From the NCBI RefSeq assembly GCF_900105835.1, contig NZ_LT629783.1, positions 2,404,501-2,468,500 on the forward strand: a DNA stretch of 64,000 nt, read 5' to 3'. Made by a program: the position numbers and the translations under genes. The notes beneath the pieces were generated by a model. The model was not told the DNA's origin and did not search any database. It saw only the letters and a program-made list of their open reading frames with translations. This stretch comes from Pseudomonas fragi (lineage in GTDB: Bacteria > Pseudomonadota > Gammaproteobacteria > Pseudomonadales > Pseudomonadaceae). Shown here one piece after another: positions 21,833-30,206 of this stretch (within the stretch, counting starts at the first letter, position 1; every line of letters starts with the position of its first letter).

Positions 21833-22040
21833 CCCCCCGACAGGCTGGGCGCGCTTGCTCGAAAGCCCCGAGACAAGCGCGCCCCCGGCCAAAAACCACC
21901 TGCATTGCTCGCCCTGATGATCAGACCTCAGGCACTGCCTTCATCGTCCAAACAGAGGTAGCGAAACGGTAGTACCGGAACAAAAATCGCCATCACAGTC
22001 ATGGCCGTCCCGGCCATTCGTTACCAATAAAAGGGTGCGC

Positions 22041-22805
22041 ATGAACACTTCCAAAGATCGCTTGTTTGATTTATCGGGTCGAGTGGCGCTGGTCACAGGG
22101 TCGGGGCAAGGCATGGGGCTGGGCATCGTTCGCGCACTGGCCACACAAGGCGCGCGCGTGGTCATCAACGATTTTTATGCCGAGCGCGCCGAAAGCAGCG
22201 CCAAGGCCCTGCAAGCCGAAGGCCTTGAGGTATGCGCCGCTCCCGGTGACATCACCCAGGCCTCTGTGCGTGAACAGATCGTGGCCACCGCACGCGAGAC
22301 CTTTGGCGAGATCGACATACTGGTCAACAACGCCGGTGTGCCACCAGGCATGCCCGGCTCACTGCGCCAGTTCAAGGACCTGGCGGACAGCGACTTCGAG
22401 CGCCAGCTGGACCTCAACCTGCGCGCCATTCTAGGCCTGACACGCCTGGTGGTGGATGGCATGTGCGAGCGCAAGCACGGGCGTATCGTCATCATCAGCT
22501 CTGAATCCTGGCGCCTTGGCCTGAGCTACGGCCTGAGCGACTATGCGGCGGCCAAAGCAGCGGCCCTGGGATTTATGCGTCAACTGTCCCACGAAGTCGG
22601 ACGCAGTGGCGTCACCGCCAATGCGCTGTCGCTGGGCTGCATGAACAATTTTGGCTACGACGAGGTGGCCAAGGCCGGCACCGCGGTGGGACGCGCGGGC
22701 ACCCCTGAAGACGTGGGCGCTGCGGTGGCCTTTTTGAGCTCTGACGAAGCATCCTGGCTAACCGGCCAGGTCATCGCGCTCAATGGCGGCTCGACCACTG
22801 CATAA
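22041..22805 (+). CDS. SDR family oxidoreductase
   Basis: A classical short-chain dehydrogenase of 254 residues. It has the cofactor loop TGSGQGMG near the N-terminus, NNAG near residue 90, a catalytic Ser in the SSESWRL segment and YAAAK (Tyr/Lys) near residue 160. The ATG giving MNTSKDRLFDLSG is preferred over a GTG two codons earlier. It stands alone, 208 bases after the lactate operon, so the substrate is not indicated by context. Confidence 0.9.
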   Translation: MNTSKDRLFDLSGRVALVTGSGQGMGLGIVRALATQGARVVINDFYAERAESSAKALQAEGLEVCAAPGDITQASVREQIVATARETFGEIDILVNNAGVPPGMPGSLRQFKDLADSDFERQLDLNLRAILGLTRLVVDGMCERKHGRIVIISSESWRLGLSYGLSDYAAAKAAALGFMRQLSHEVGRSGVTANALSLGCMNNFGYDEVAKAGTAVGRAGTPEDVGAAVAFLSSDEASWLTGQVIALNGGSTTA

Positions 22806-23005
22806 GCGTTTGAATGCCTGCCAGGGCAAACGAATACGGGCCACAAAACGCAGCGTTTGCGGGTAAAAAAAAAGTCCTGCCGATGACCAAATCAAAGCAA
22901 AACTCCGGAGCACAGCTATAGTCATTTAGCTTTAGCCCCGAAAATCGGGGCATAAAACCGAGCCTGGAAGCACCGGGCCTACCATGTGCACAAGGAGTTT
23001 TCCCC

Positions 23006-23287
23006 ATGAAGCGTACCGCTCTTGCTGGTCTGTTTATTTCCGCTGTGATGTTGGCCTCCCCGGTGTTTGCGGCAGAAGACCTTTGCCAGATCAACCTGCA
23101 AAAGATCAATGATGCAGTCGCCAGCTCTGGCGAAATCAGCTCTGACTTGCAAGACAACATCGACAGCACCGTAGCCCAGGCCAAGGAAGAACAATCCAAA
23201 GGCACCAAAGAAGGCACCCAGGCCTGCATTTCACTGACCACACAAGTGCTGCAGGACATCGCCAACAACAACAAAGGTGGTGAGTAA
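23006..23287 (+). CDS. Small secreted protein of unknown function
   Basis: This 93-residue protein has a clear Sec signal peptide (MKRTALAGLFISAVMLASPVFAA) and would yield a mature, acidic, helical protein of about 70 residues in the periplasm. Two cysteines, in EDLCQINL near the mature N-terminus and QACISL near the end, could form one disulfide. The ATG follows an AAGGAG site. I do not recognise the family. It ends 73 bases before ssrA and is in the same direction; its 3' end may overlap the ssrA promoter. Confidence 0.8.
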   Translation: MKRTALAGLFISAVMLASPVFAAEDLCQINLQKINDAVASSGEISSDLQDNIDSTVAQAKEEQSKGTKEGTQACISLTTQVLQDIANNNKGGE

Positions 23288-23360
23288 GCCCTTTGGGTTG
23301 GCCTTCTGCATCAGAAAGGCGTAGACTCCGCTAGCTTGCTGGTTACACACAGCAGGCATC

Positions 23361-23752
23361 GGGGCCGTTTAGGATTCGACGCCGGTTGCGAAACTCTAGG
23401 TGCATGCCGAGTTGGTAACAGAACTCGTAAATCCACTGTTGCAACTTTCTATAGTTGCCAATGACGAAACCTACGAGGGTCAAGCTCTCGCAGCGTAAGC
23501 TGCCTTAGCCATCCTCCTGGTACCTTCGGGTCCAGCAATCACTAGGGGATGCCTGTAAACCTGAAGTGATTGTCATATAGAACAGGATCGCCGTGCAGTA
23601 CGTTGTGGACGAATCGGCTAAAACTTACACAACTCGCCCAAAGCACCCTGCCCTTCGGGTCGCTGAGGGTTAACTTAATAGAAACGGCTAAGCATGTAGT
23701 ACCGACAGCGGAGTACTGGCGGACGGGGGTTCAAATCCCCCCGGCTCCACCA
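23361..23752 (+). ncRNA. ssrA: tmRNA (transfer-messenger RNA)
   Basis: tmRNA rescues stalled ribosomes with SmpB and tags the unfinished protein for proteolysis. The 5' end GGGGCCGTTTAGGATTCGACG and the tRNA-like 3' end, with a T-arm GGTTCAAATCC and terminal CCA, are unmistakable. The tag frame at 23457-23498 reads ANDETYEGQALAA followed by TAA. Length is about 392 nt. The 3' end is also the attachment site used by the island that follows; the CCA end is intact, so function should be kept. Confidence 0.97.
23730..23752 (+). other. Probable attL: 3' end of ssrA used by the island integrase
   Basis: The T-arm to CCA segment of ssrA is a common integration target. An integrase gene starts 184 bases later in the same direction. 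A degenerate copy (17 of 23 bases by eye) lies at 33,853-33,875. The exact crossover core cannot be fixed from one strain. Confidence 0.55.
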
Positions 23753-23763
23753 ATTCAACATCT

Positions 23764-23789
23764 AAAGACGTCCACGGACGTCTTTTTTT
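23764..23789 (+). terminator. Terminator after ssrA
   Basis: Arms AAAGACGTCC and GGACGTCTTT (23764-23773, 23776-23785) are followed by a run of T. It lies 11 bases after the tmRNA CCA, so it is carried by the island rather than by the original host flank. Confidence 0.88.
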
Positions 23790-23866
23790 GTGCCTGAAAT
23801 CCAGTAAATACAGAGACTTAGACTCCGTTGACATCTTTGGGCGTCCAGGAACATCTGTTAGTTCGT

Positions 23867-23932
23867 GTATTCCAAGTGGTATTCCAAGCGCTCACCTGCT
23901 AAGTTTTGGAATACACAAACAGCTTGGAATAC
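23867..23932. repeat. Four TTGGAATAC repeats upstream of the integrase (island left end)
   Basis: The 9-mer TTGGAATAC or its complement GTATTCCAA occurs at 23867-23875, 23879-23887 (minus orientation), 23906-23914 and 23924-23932 (plus orientation). The first two form a tandem pair 12 bases apart, and the four make an inverted arrangement just before the integrase ATG. The same tandem pair recurs at the other end of the island. They may be arm-type integrase or AlpA-binding sites. Confidence 0.7.
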
Positions 23933-23935
23933 ACC

Positions 23936-25171
23936 ATGGGAGCTCAAGCGGCGCGCCTTTCGGACGTCAAAGTCAAGGCCGCTAAACCACGGGAGAAGGA
24001 CTACACCCTCACTGATGGTGGCGGCCTTCAGATGAGGGTCAGAGCCAATGGGTCAAAGCTTTGGAACTTCAATTACATCCACCCGGTGACCAAGAAACGG
24101 GTCAACATGGGTTTGGGTACCTTCCCCGAGGTAGGCCTAGCTCAAGCACGGAAACGCACCGTTGGCGCCAGGGAGCTGGTTGCCCAGGGTCTCGACCCTA
24201 AGGAGAAGCGTGACACGGATCGGCAGACGCTAAAGGCGACCACAGAGCACACATTTAAAAACGTGGCCACAGCCTGGTTTGATCTCAAGAAAGACTCAGT
24301 CACCACCGCGTACGCCGAAGACATCTGGCGCTCTTTAACGCTCCACGTATTTCCCGACCTGGCGCTGACGCCGATTTCAGCAATCACTGCGCCAGCGGTG
24401 ATTAAATTGCTGAGACCTCTTGAGGCAAAAGGCAGCCTAGAGACAGTTAAGCGGCTTAGCCAGCGTCTCAACGAGATCATGACTTACGGAGTGAATGCCG
24501 GACTGATTTTTTCAAATCCGCTCAGTGGCATCCGCTCCGTCTTTAAAAAACCGAAGAAGCAAAACATGGCGGCGCTGGCGCCGGATGAGCTGAAAGAACT
24601 GATGCTAGCTGTCGCCAATGCCAGTATCAAAAGAACCACACGCTGCTTGATCGAGTGGCAGCTCCACACAATGACCCGTCCAGCAGAGGCCGCTACTGCT
24701 CGGTGGGCAGACATCGACCTCGAAAAGCAGATATGGACGATCCCACCGGAGCGGATGAAAAAGCGTCGCACGCATATAATCCCGCTCACGCAGCAAGCGC
24801 TCGAGCTTCTGGAGGCTATCAAGCCCCTCAGTGGACACCGTGAATATGTGTTCCCCGCAGATCGAAATCCGCGCACACATTGCAACAGCCAGACCGCCAA
24901 CATGGCGCTTAAGCGGATGGGATTTGCGGGGCGTCTGGTTAGCCACGGTATGCGTTCAATGGCGAGCACAATACTGAACGAGCACGGCTGGGACGCTGAG
25001 TTGATTGAGGTTGCACTCGCTCATGTCGATAAGGACGAAGTGCGTAGCGCCTATAATCGGGCTGACTATATCGAGCGCAGGCGTCCAATGATGAAGTGGT
25101 GGAGCGAACACATCCAAGGAGCTGCTACCGGGAATCTTTCAATGTCAGCAATCATTGACATGAGGAACTGA
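23936..25171 (+). CDS. Tyrosine-type integrase of the ssrA island
   Basis: This 411-residue site-specific recombinase is of the phage/P4-island type. The N-terminal arm-binding domain (about 1-85; LSDVKVKAAKPREKDYTLTDGGGL, LQMRVRANGSKLWNF) is followed by a core-binding domain and the C-terminal catalytic domain. Catalytic residues are visible as Arg in HTMTRPAEA, His-x-x-Arg in VSHGMRSMAST and Tyr in RSAYNRADYIERR. I chose the ATG giving MGAQAARLSDV; a TTG ten codons upstream lies within the repeats. It sits directly downstream of ssrA, its likely target. Confidence 0.93.
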   Translation: MGAQAARLSDVKVKAAKPREKDYTLTDGGGLQMRVRANGSKLWNFNYIHPVTKKRVNMGLGTFPEVGLAQARKRTVGARELVAQGLDPKEKRDTDRQTLKATTEHTFKNVATAWFDLKKDSVTTAYAEDIWRSLTLHVFPDLALTPISAITAPAVIKLLRPLEAKGSLETVKRLSQRLNEIMTYGVNAGLIFSNPLSGIRSVFKKPKKQNMAALAPDELKELMLAVANASIKRTTRCLIEWQLHTMTRPAEAATARWADIDLEKQIWTIPPERMKKRRTHIIPLTQQALELLEAIKPLSGHREYVFPADRNPRTHCNSQTANMALKRMGFAGRLVSHGMRSMASTILNEHGWDAELIEVALAHVDKDEVRSAYNRADYIERRRPMMKWWSEHIQGAATGNLSMSAIIDMRN

Positions 25172-25602
25172 GAACTCCGACTCATCATGCCACTACATTC
25201 TCCCCTAAACCGAGGGATACGTGAAAGGACCTGCCTAAGCTTGAAGCCTTGGCAGATAGCCCTACTTTCCTGCGAGTTTGCACAGCTAACAGCCACTGCC
25301 GGTAAGTCTGCATTGTGACGCACTCGGGCCGCCCTGGAGACAAACACAACGGTACAAGCATCAGAAGCCGGCCACAAACCGGCTTTAAAATTCAAATAAA
25401 CCTTTGATATTAAAAGTTTTTCTATTCGATGATGGACTCAGCCTATACCTCAGCCCATGCTCGGTTGTGATCTAACCTCGACCGGTAGCTCGATCTGGTT
25501 TTCGCCATACTGACCAGCTTGGCTTTGAGGAAACCGGGTCCTAGGCATCTGAGTTCTAACGAGCCCAAATGCCTAGACTAAACGACGATTCGATAACTAT
25601 AT
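25172..25602. other. Intergenic region after the integrase
   Basis: No credible gene. A hairpin (AAGCCGG at 25365-25371, CCGGCTT at 25379-25385, then TTT) probably terminates the integrase transcript. Minus-strand reading frames here overlap the integrase end and show no coding character. Confidence 0.5.
25365..25388 (+). terminator. Probable integrase terminator
   Basis: A 7-bp stem with a 7-base loop is followed by a short T-run. It is weaker than the other terminators in the window. Confidence 0.55.
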
Positions 25603-27924
25603 TTATAGGGAAGACTCTACCTCTACCCACTGTTTCAGCGCCAGCGCATCTGCTACTGCTGCCGATCCTGACTTTATAATCTTGTTTAAGCTTACGCTAC
25701 TTTTTGTTAGCTTCTTGCGAAGAAATGAATCCCTAAACTTATCTGGAACTTTAAGGAACGCCCCCTTCATCTCCTTGAATTTCTCTATTGCTGTTATGTA
25801 ATCACCAGCAGCTGTAAGATCATCACCGGTGCGGTAATAGATCTGAATATCAGTATCCAAGTAAACTTTCTGATTATGCTCTTCTGCCTCTTCTATTTTA
25901 CACTTCAAGGTTTCAAGGATCTCGCGAGACTCTTTAAATTTGTGCTGAAACATATATCCTCGCGCGAGAGAAAGGCATACTTCAGCCGCTTCCGGATCCT
26001 TGCTATGGGCAAGCTCAAATTGGATCACTGCATCGTCCGCGTTCTCTTCCTCTTGAAGCAAAAACTTCCCAAACCAATAGTTCAACTGAGGTGAATTTTC
26101 GTCCAGCACTATGGCTAGTTCGTACTGATCTCTAGCGTCATTAAAGCTACCACTTTTCTGGTAGAAATAAGCCAATACTCGCGCAACCTCTGAGTAATCG
26201 GGCGCTAGCCGCCGAGCTTCTTCAAGAGTTTCATAAGCTTTGTCGTGCTGACCTAAGTTTATGTTTTTCAGTGACTCCTGCAGCATTCTAGCTACTACCC
26301 TGTCACTCTTATCTCTAAACTTTATAGAACGTATCGAATACTTATTATTTTCTCTTTGCGACATTTGTAGCTCATATAATGAATTTAGCTTATTCCGCTT
26401 CTCTCGAATGGCCTTCTGAAACCCCTGGGTTGGCTTGTGGTGCTTACCTAAATATGCACGTGACAGCTCGGAGATTTGATACGTAGTCTTAACACTAGCC
26501 CCCTTCGTTTTTGAAGCTTCAGACAGCATGTTTGTGGCCATCAACTCTTGAATAGCTTTCTGTACTTTTAGCGCATCAAATTCGGTAAGGTAAGCTAACT
26601 CAGGAATATCTTTCAGTCCGGGAGCGCACTGAAGTGCTGCTGTTAACAATCTCGCATCTTTGGATAGATACTCGTAGACGTTTGACATACAAAACTCCAA
26701 AAACAAATTTGAATTTTGCAAGACAATTTCCGGTGTCAACCCAGTTTGTATGGAACTTACGAACCACTTGATGTAGCTTGGATTACAATGCATTCGATTG
26801 ACATAGCTACGCAGGACGGCCTCATCGAGCTTAGCAAGACTAGAGACACCTCTCAGTTTTGCCAGAGTTCGTAGAAGTTGCGATGCGAAAGATTCATCAA
26901 TACCTTTGAGCTTAATAGGATACTCGTAAGCACCTAAACCGATCCTTGACGTTATGACAATTTTACTTCCTTGAGGGAGCGACTCCACAAATCTTCTGAT
27001 ATTGTCATCAAGTATGGTTTCAAGGTTATCTATGAATAACGCAATTTTGAAAGTAGCTAGGTATTCTGTAATTTCTTGTAAATCAAAAGCTTTACTAGTC
27101 CCTGTAATCTGATCCGAAATACCCTGAATCGTTCCAAGGGAATCTGAAATAGCCCCTTTTATATCCTTGATTTCATTCACTGTTATTTGCGTGGTTTTTG
27201 AAGTAACCCACACAATCGCATCAAAAGGACACCTTTCCTCTTCTAGAAGTTCATAAGCCACCTTCAGTGCTAAGGCTGTCTTACCAATCCCTCCTTCCCC
27301 AACTATTGATATGACCGGAAAACCACCGAGGCAAAGCTCCTTTACCTTAAGCACAATCTGATCGCGACCTATTAATCCAGTCTCATCAAAATCAGGGAGT
27401 GGTAGATTATGGCTGACCCTAGTTTCAGATTCGAGCACCTTAAACTCTAAAGACAACACAAAGCTAGGATTTTCCTGCAACTTATCGAGAGTAATTGAAA
27501 CATTACTCCAAGTTACCTCATCAGCCAGTGACAGCGACTCACACACTACCAATATTGTAGGGAGATCATCGATATTTAGAGGCCGTATATGCATAACTCT
27601 GTTTCTAATAGGAATCAGACTATCGAATTTTTTGGTATGCTTTTTTATCTGCTGCGTTATATGACCGGGAAACTGAACCGCATTAGAGTTTACAGTTTGA
27701 TAGGTATCACCCAGATCAAAATAGTCAATTAAATCCTCTTTTTCCACTCCTTCCAGAATACCAATATCCTTTTCGATTCTGCTCTTAGCCCTAAATTCCA
27801 ACTCTGGGTTAAGAAGGATATTATCCTTAGTCTCATTCAGATGATTTTTAATCAGGCTTCTGAAGTCCTCTTCCAAAGCACTAATCAGCGCGTAAGCTGT
27901 CATTCTAGTAAGGTTAAATGCCAT
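25603..27924 (-). CDS. HEPN-like / STAND (NB-ARC) NTPase / TPR protein, putative defence protein
   Basis: The 773-residue protein looks like a modular STAND sensor. Residues 1-135 are helical and contain R107-N-R-V-M-H112, which fits the Rx4H motif of HEPN ribonucleases. The NTPase follows: Walker A GEGGIGKT (209-216), Walker B ALFIDNLE (295-302) and the TSR sensor (325-327). A winged-helix-like segment comes next, then TPR-like helical repeats from about 560 to 740 (VLAYFYQKSGSFNDARDQYELA). The gene is visibly more AT-rich than its surroundings. Family knowledge suggests target sensing by the repeats and activation of an RNase; that is inference. An SD GGAG lies 9 bases before the ATG. Confidence 0.75.
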   Translation of the reverse strand: MAFNLTRMTAYALISALEEDFRSLIKNHLNETKDNILLNPELEFRAKSRIEKDIGILEGVEKEDLIDYFDLGDTYQTVNSNAVQFPGHITQQIKKHTKKFDSLIPIRNRVMHIRPLNIDDLPTILVVCESLSLADEVTWSNVSITLDKLQENPSFVLSLEFKVLESETRVSHNLPLPDFDETGLIGRDQIVLKVKELCLGGFPVISIVGEGGIGKTALALKVAYELLEEERCPFDAIVWVTSKTTQITVNEIKDIKGAISDSLGTIQGISDQITGTSKAFDLQEITEYLATFKIALFIDNLETILDDNIRRFVESLPQGSKIVITSRIGLGAYEYPIKLKGIDESFASQLLRTLAKLRGVSSLAKLDEAVLRSYVNRMHCNPSYIKWFVSSIQTGLTPEIVLQNSNLFLEFCMSNVYEYLSKDARLLTAALQCAPGLKDIPELAYLTEFDALKVQKAIQELMATNMLSEASKTKGASVKTTYQISELSRAYLGKHHKPTQGFQKAIREKRNKLNSLYELQMSQRENNKYSIRSIKFRDKSDRVVARMLQESLKNINLGQHDKAYETLEEARRLAPDYSEVARVLAYFYQKSGSFNDARDQYELAIVLDENSPQLNYWFGKFLLQEEENADDAVIQFELAHSKDPEAAEVCLSLARGYMFQHKFKESREILETLKCKIEEAEEHNQKVYLDTDIQIYYRTGDDLTAAGDYITAIEKFKEMKGAFLKVPDKFRDSFLRKKLTKSSVSLNKIIKSGSAAVADALALKQWVEVESSL

Positions 27925-28567
27925 TTAAACTTGCTCCGCTACTTAAATTAAGTCCGTCAAAATTACACAACCCGTGTGCATTAGTTATTTTTGAATCCTG
28001 GCTTAGGGTGTTTAATCGCGATGCGCACTAACACATTGGTCCCCAATTGCCATATGCGCAGCGCTTGGAAGACAGTGGTCTGCCGGCCGAATCCTACGCC
28101 GATGGTACTAGTTTCAGATTGATAGCACATCAATCTCCGCGCCGATGCATCTCTTGCCGGCCTACAGGCTCGCTTACGGGGTCTATGAGTCTGTCCAGTC
28201 GCCCTCGCAGCCTCCGCCTTGGCAGAGGTAAAGCCGGATTGCTTAAAGGAGATGAACGGGACTGCGCACTGCGAATTCAGCAAATTGAGTTGGGAAATGA
28301 GCATTCAAGAGGTGCGGCTCGCATCACGGCTCCTAGACCCCGGTGCCAAAAGGCATCTGAGAGAACCGAGATGCACTCTGAGATTCTCTGACATCGGCAC
28401 GCGCAGCAAGGTATCTCGTTTCAGCATCAGAAGGTCTGTGAGCTGCACGAGCCTGCGATACTTAGCCTCATACGATATGGGACAAGCTCCAGGGCTGGAC
28501 CTCTCCCCAAAAAGCAAAGCCCTCTCGTCTATTAAACGAGAGGGCTTGAGGACGTACGTCGGTACTG
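27925..28567. other. Island intergenic region of 643 bases
   Basis: Several short frames exist on both strands (for example 27981-28304 minus and 28252-28629 plus), but none has a good ribosome site together with protein-like composition, and one runs through the terminator below. The middle (about 28,060-28,500) is GC-richer than the adjacent NTPase gene and could be gene debris or promoter DNA for it. Confidence 0.4.
28507..28550 (-). terminator. Terminator of the proteasome-like operon
   Basis: A perfect 12-bp stem (AAGCCCTCTCGT at 28517-28528, ACGAGAGGGCTT at 28536-28547) is followed on the minus strand by GCTTTTT. It lies 18 bases after the stop of the 63-residue gene, supporting that gene as real and as the operon end. 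Confidence 0.9.
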
Positions 28568-28759
28568 TTAGCCGTGCGAATAAGCCTGGATTATCTCTTT
28601 TACGCTTGGTTTATCGTTCAGCTTTTTGACCATTTGCGCGTAAAAATCTGATTCGGTGTTCTGACGTACAGGCTGCACACGCTGATTCGCCGAACTGAGT
28701 GCATCCTGCACCTGGGCGCTCTGGTTTCGCGCTTGAGGGTTAGCGAAAGGGAGATTCAT
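28568..28759 (-). CDS. Small protein next to the proteasome-like gene (unknown)
   Basis: This 63-residue, polar, probably helical protein is rich in Gln and Asn in its first half, then reads SDFYAQMVKKLNDKPSVKEIIQAYSHG. I recognise no family. It starts 12 bases after the stop of the 427-residue gene and is followed closely by a strong terminator, so the two form a two-gene operon. No signal peptide or membrane segment is visible. It could be a partner, inhibitor or substrate of the upstream protein; this is inference from position only. Confidence 0.7.
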   Translation of the reverse strand: MNLPFANPQARNQSAQVQDALSSANQRVQPVRQNTESDFYAQMVKKLNDKPSVKEIIQAYSHG

Positions 28760-28771
28760 TTCAACGCTCCA

Positions 28772-30055
28772 TCACTCTGTCCGATTAAAAAAACGGTGGT
28801 TCAGTTCTGGTCGGAAGTAGTGCTTCCGGTCTATCCAGACGAATCCATCATGCTTGCTAATGACCGCTACGTCGATAGGTCCAGACACCGACTCCGACGG
28901 GCGAGTGACTCGCTCCTTGAGAGACTCCAACTCAATCAAGCTCTTAGCGAGAGCAGCCATCTCCGGAAGCGGCAGCAAATGTACAATGGTTGACAGCGGA
29001 AATATATGTTGATTACGTATCTGCTGATGCCATCTGTCAGAATGAGCAGCATAGACCTCGCTGATGATTTCAGTCCTCCTTGTAGGATCGAGCGTAGCGC
29101 TTGGCCCTAGCTCTGCAAGAATTTTATCGCTTAGTTCTTGGAATGCATTTGCTGTGGAGTCGTCAACGGTATTGAACACGTCCGGCGATATCCCCATCCG
29201 GAACGTGTTGATCATATGCGTTGTAGCGAATGGCTGGATGACCGCAGGGCAGGTAGCGTCCATAACGTTGGGATCGCGTCGGTCAAGAATCAACCGCTCT
29301 CCAAGAAACCCATAGCAGTCATATGTTTCCAGAACAGGGAAAAACTCTTCCTTACCATACCCAGCTACGACCACACCGGTTTTGTTGGCATACATAATAA
29401 ATTCTTTAACAGCAAGCTTCGCAAGAGCCTCTAGAAATCGGGGTACGAGGAATTCTCGAGAGGCGGCTTGCTGGAACAGAAATATCGAGCTTGTAGCTAT
29501 CGGCGCAAAAAGAGGGGCGGTGCTCGCATGGGCGTTCGCTATATCCGCCTCTCTTAGCAGCGGCGGTAGACTCAGTTGGTCTACGGCCGATTCAACGCGC
29601 TGTAGAGCCTCGTCTATCTCCTGATCTGTCTTTCCCGCAAGTGCGTCTATCTCCTCGACACCAACCTCTTGGGCTATCCGGATCTGGAGACGGTATAAAG
29701 CTGCGGCAACTACATCGAACAGTGCCTTTGACTTAGCCTCTTCCGAAAAAAGCTTTTCCTCTTTTTCAACAAATTCGAAAAACCGTTGGGGATACGTCTC
29801 GAGCTTATCGTATTGGTCTTGCCCCAGAGCTTCTCGGTAGGCTTTGATCGGCAGCTCCCAAGGCACGCCGTGAAGGTCCGCAGAACCATAGATCATAAGA
29901 CCTACCGGGCCGACGCGGCTTAATTCGAAAAGCTTATTCGCGCCTTTAAAGTACCTTTTTTCCTGCTGACCATCCTTCCATGACGTAACGGTAGTGGCGC
30001 TATCGGCAGCGAGGACAACAGCGGTCCGACTCATTATCGCGATTTCTGCGGTCAT
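28772..30055 (-). CDS. Proteasome-beta-like Ntn-hydrolase protein (unknown function)
   Basis: The 427-residue protein begins MTAEIAIMSRTAVVLAADS, which lines up without gaps with a proteasome beta N-terminus: Thr2 falls on catalytic Thr1 (after Met removal) and Asp18 on Asp17. GANKLFELS with Lys41 matches the Lys33 region (GKKLFQID in the archaeal subunit) with a 7-residue insertion, and GLMIYGSAD matches the next strand. The middle (about 100-330) is a long helical insert unlike normal beta subunits, and the C-terminal strands (PIDVAVISKHDGFVWIDRKHYF) could close the fold. Ntn-hydrolase assignment is by eye; protease activity is not shown. It leads an operon with a 63-residue protein. Confidence 0.72.
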   Translation of the reverse strand: MTAEIAIMSRTAVVLAADSATTVTSWKDGQQEKRYFKGANKLFELSRVGPVGLMIYGSADLHGVPWELPIKAYREALGQDQYDKLETYPQRFFEFVEKEEKLFSEEAKSKALFDVVAAALYRLQIRIAQEVGVEEIDALAGKTDQEIDEALQRVESAVDQLSLPPLLREADIANAHASTAPLFAPIATSSIFLFQQAASREFLVPRFLEALAKLAVKEFIMYANKTGVVVAGYGKEEFFPVLETYDCYGFLGERLILDRRDPNVMDATCPAVIQPFATTHMINTFRMGISPDVFNTVDDSTANAFQELSDKILAELGPSATLDPTRRTEIISEVYAAHSDRWHQQIRNQHIFPLSTIVHLLPLPEMAALAKSLIELESLKERVTRPSESVSGPIDVAVISKHDGFVWIDRKHYFRPELNHRFFNRTE

Positions 30056-30206
30056 TCGATTCCTCCCTGATTGATCATCGCAATATGCCCTACAGTAGGT
30101 TTAGACGCCATCTCGTTTAGCCGATATTGCGACCCCATTTGAAGGTGTTTTGCCTGGGTCTCCTAGCTGGAGATCGAGACGTCGAATTGACAGTACGGAT
30201 GTACGG

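Noticed and set aside
25066..25395. 109-codon minus-strand frame overlapping the integrase 3' end
   Set aside because: It is antisense to the conserved integrase C-terminus, crosses a terminator hairpin and has no ribosome site or family signal.
27981..28304. 107-codon minus-strand frame between the NTPase and proteasome-like genes
   Set aside because: Arg/Ala-rich composition without motifs, no ribosome site, and competing frames on the other strand; I treat the region as non-coding.
28219..28629. 136-codon plus-strand frame
   Set aside because: It runs through the 12-bp terminator and into the opposite gene; the nearby AAAGGAG is directly against the internal ATG, with no spacing.
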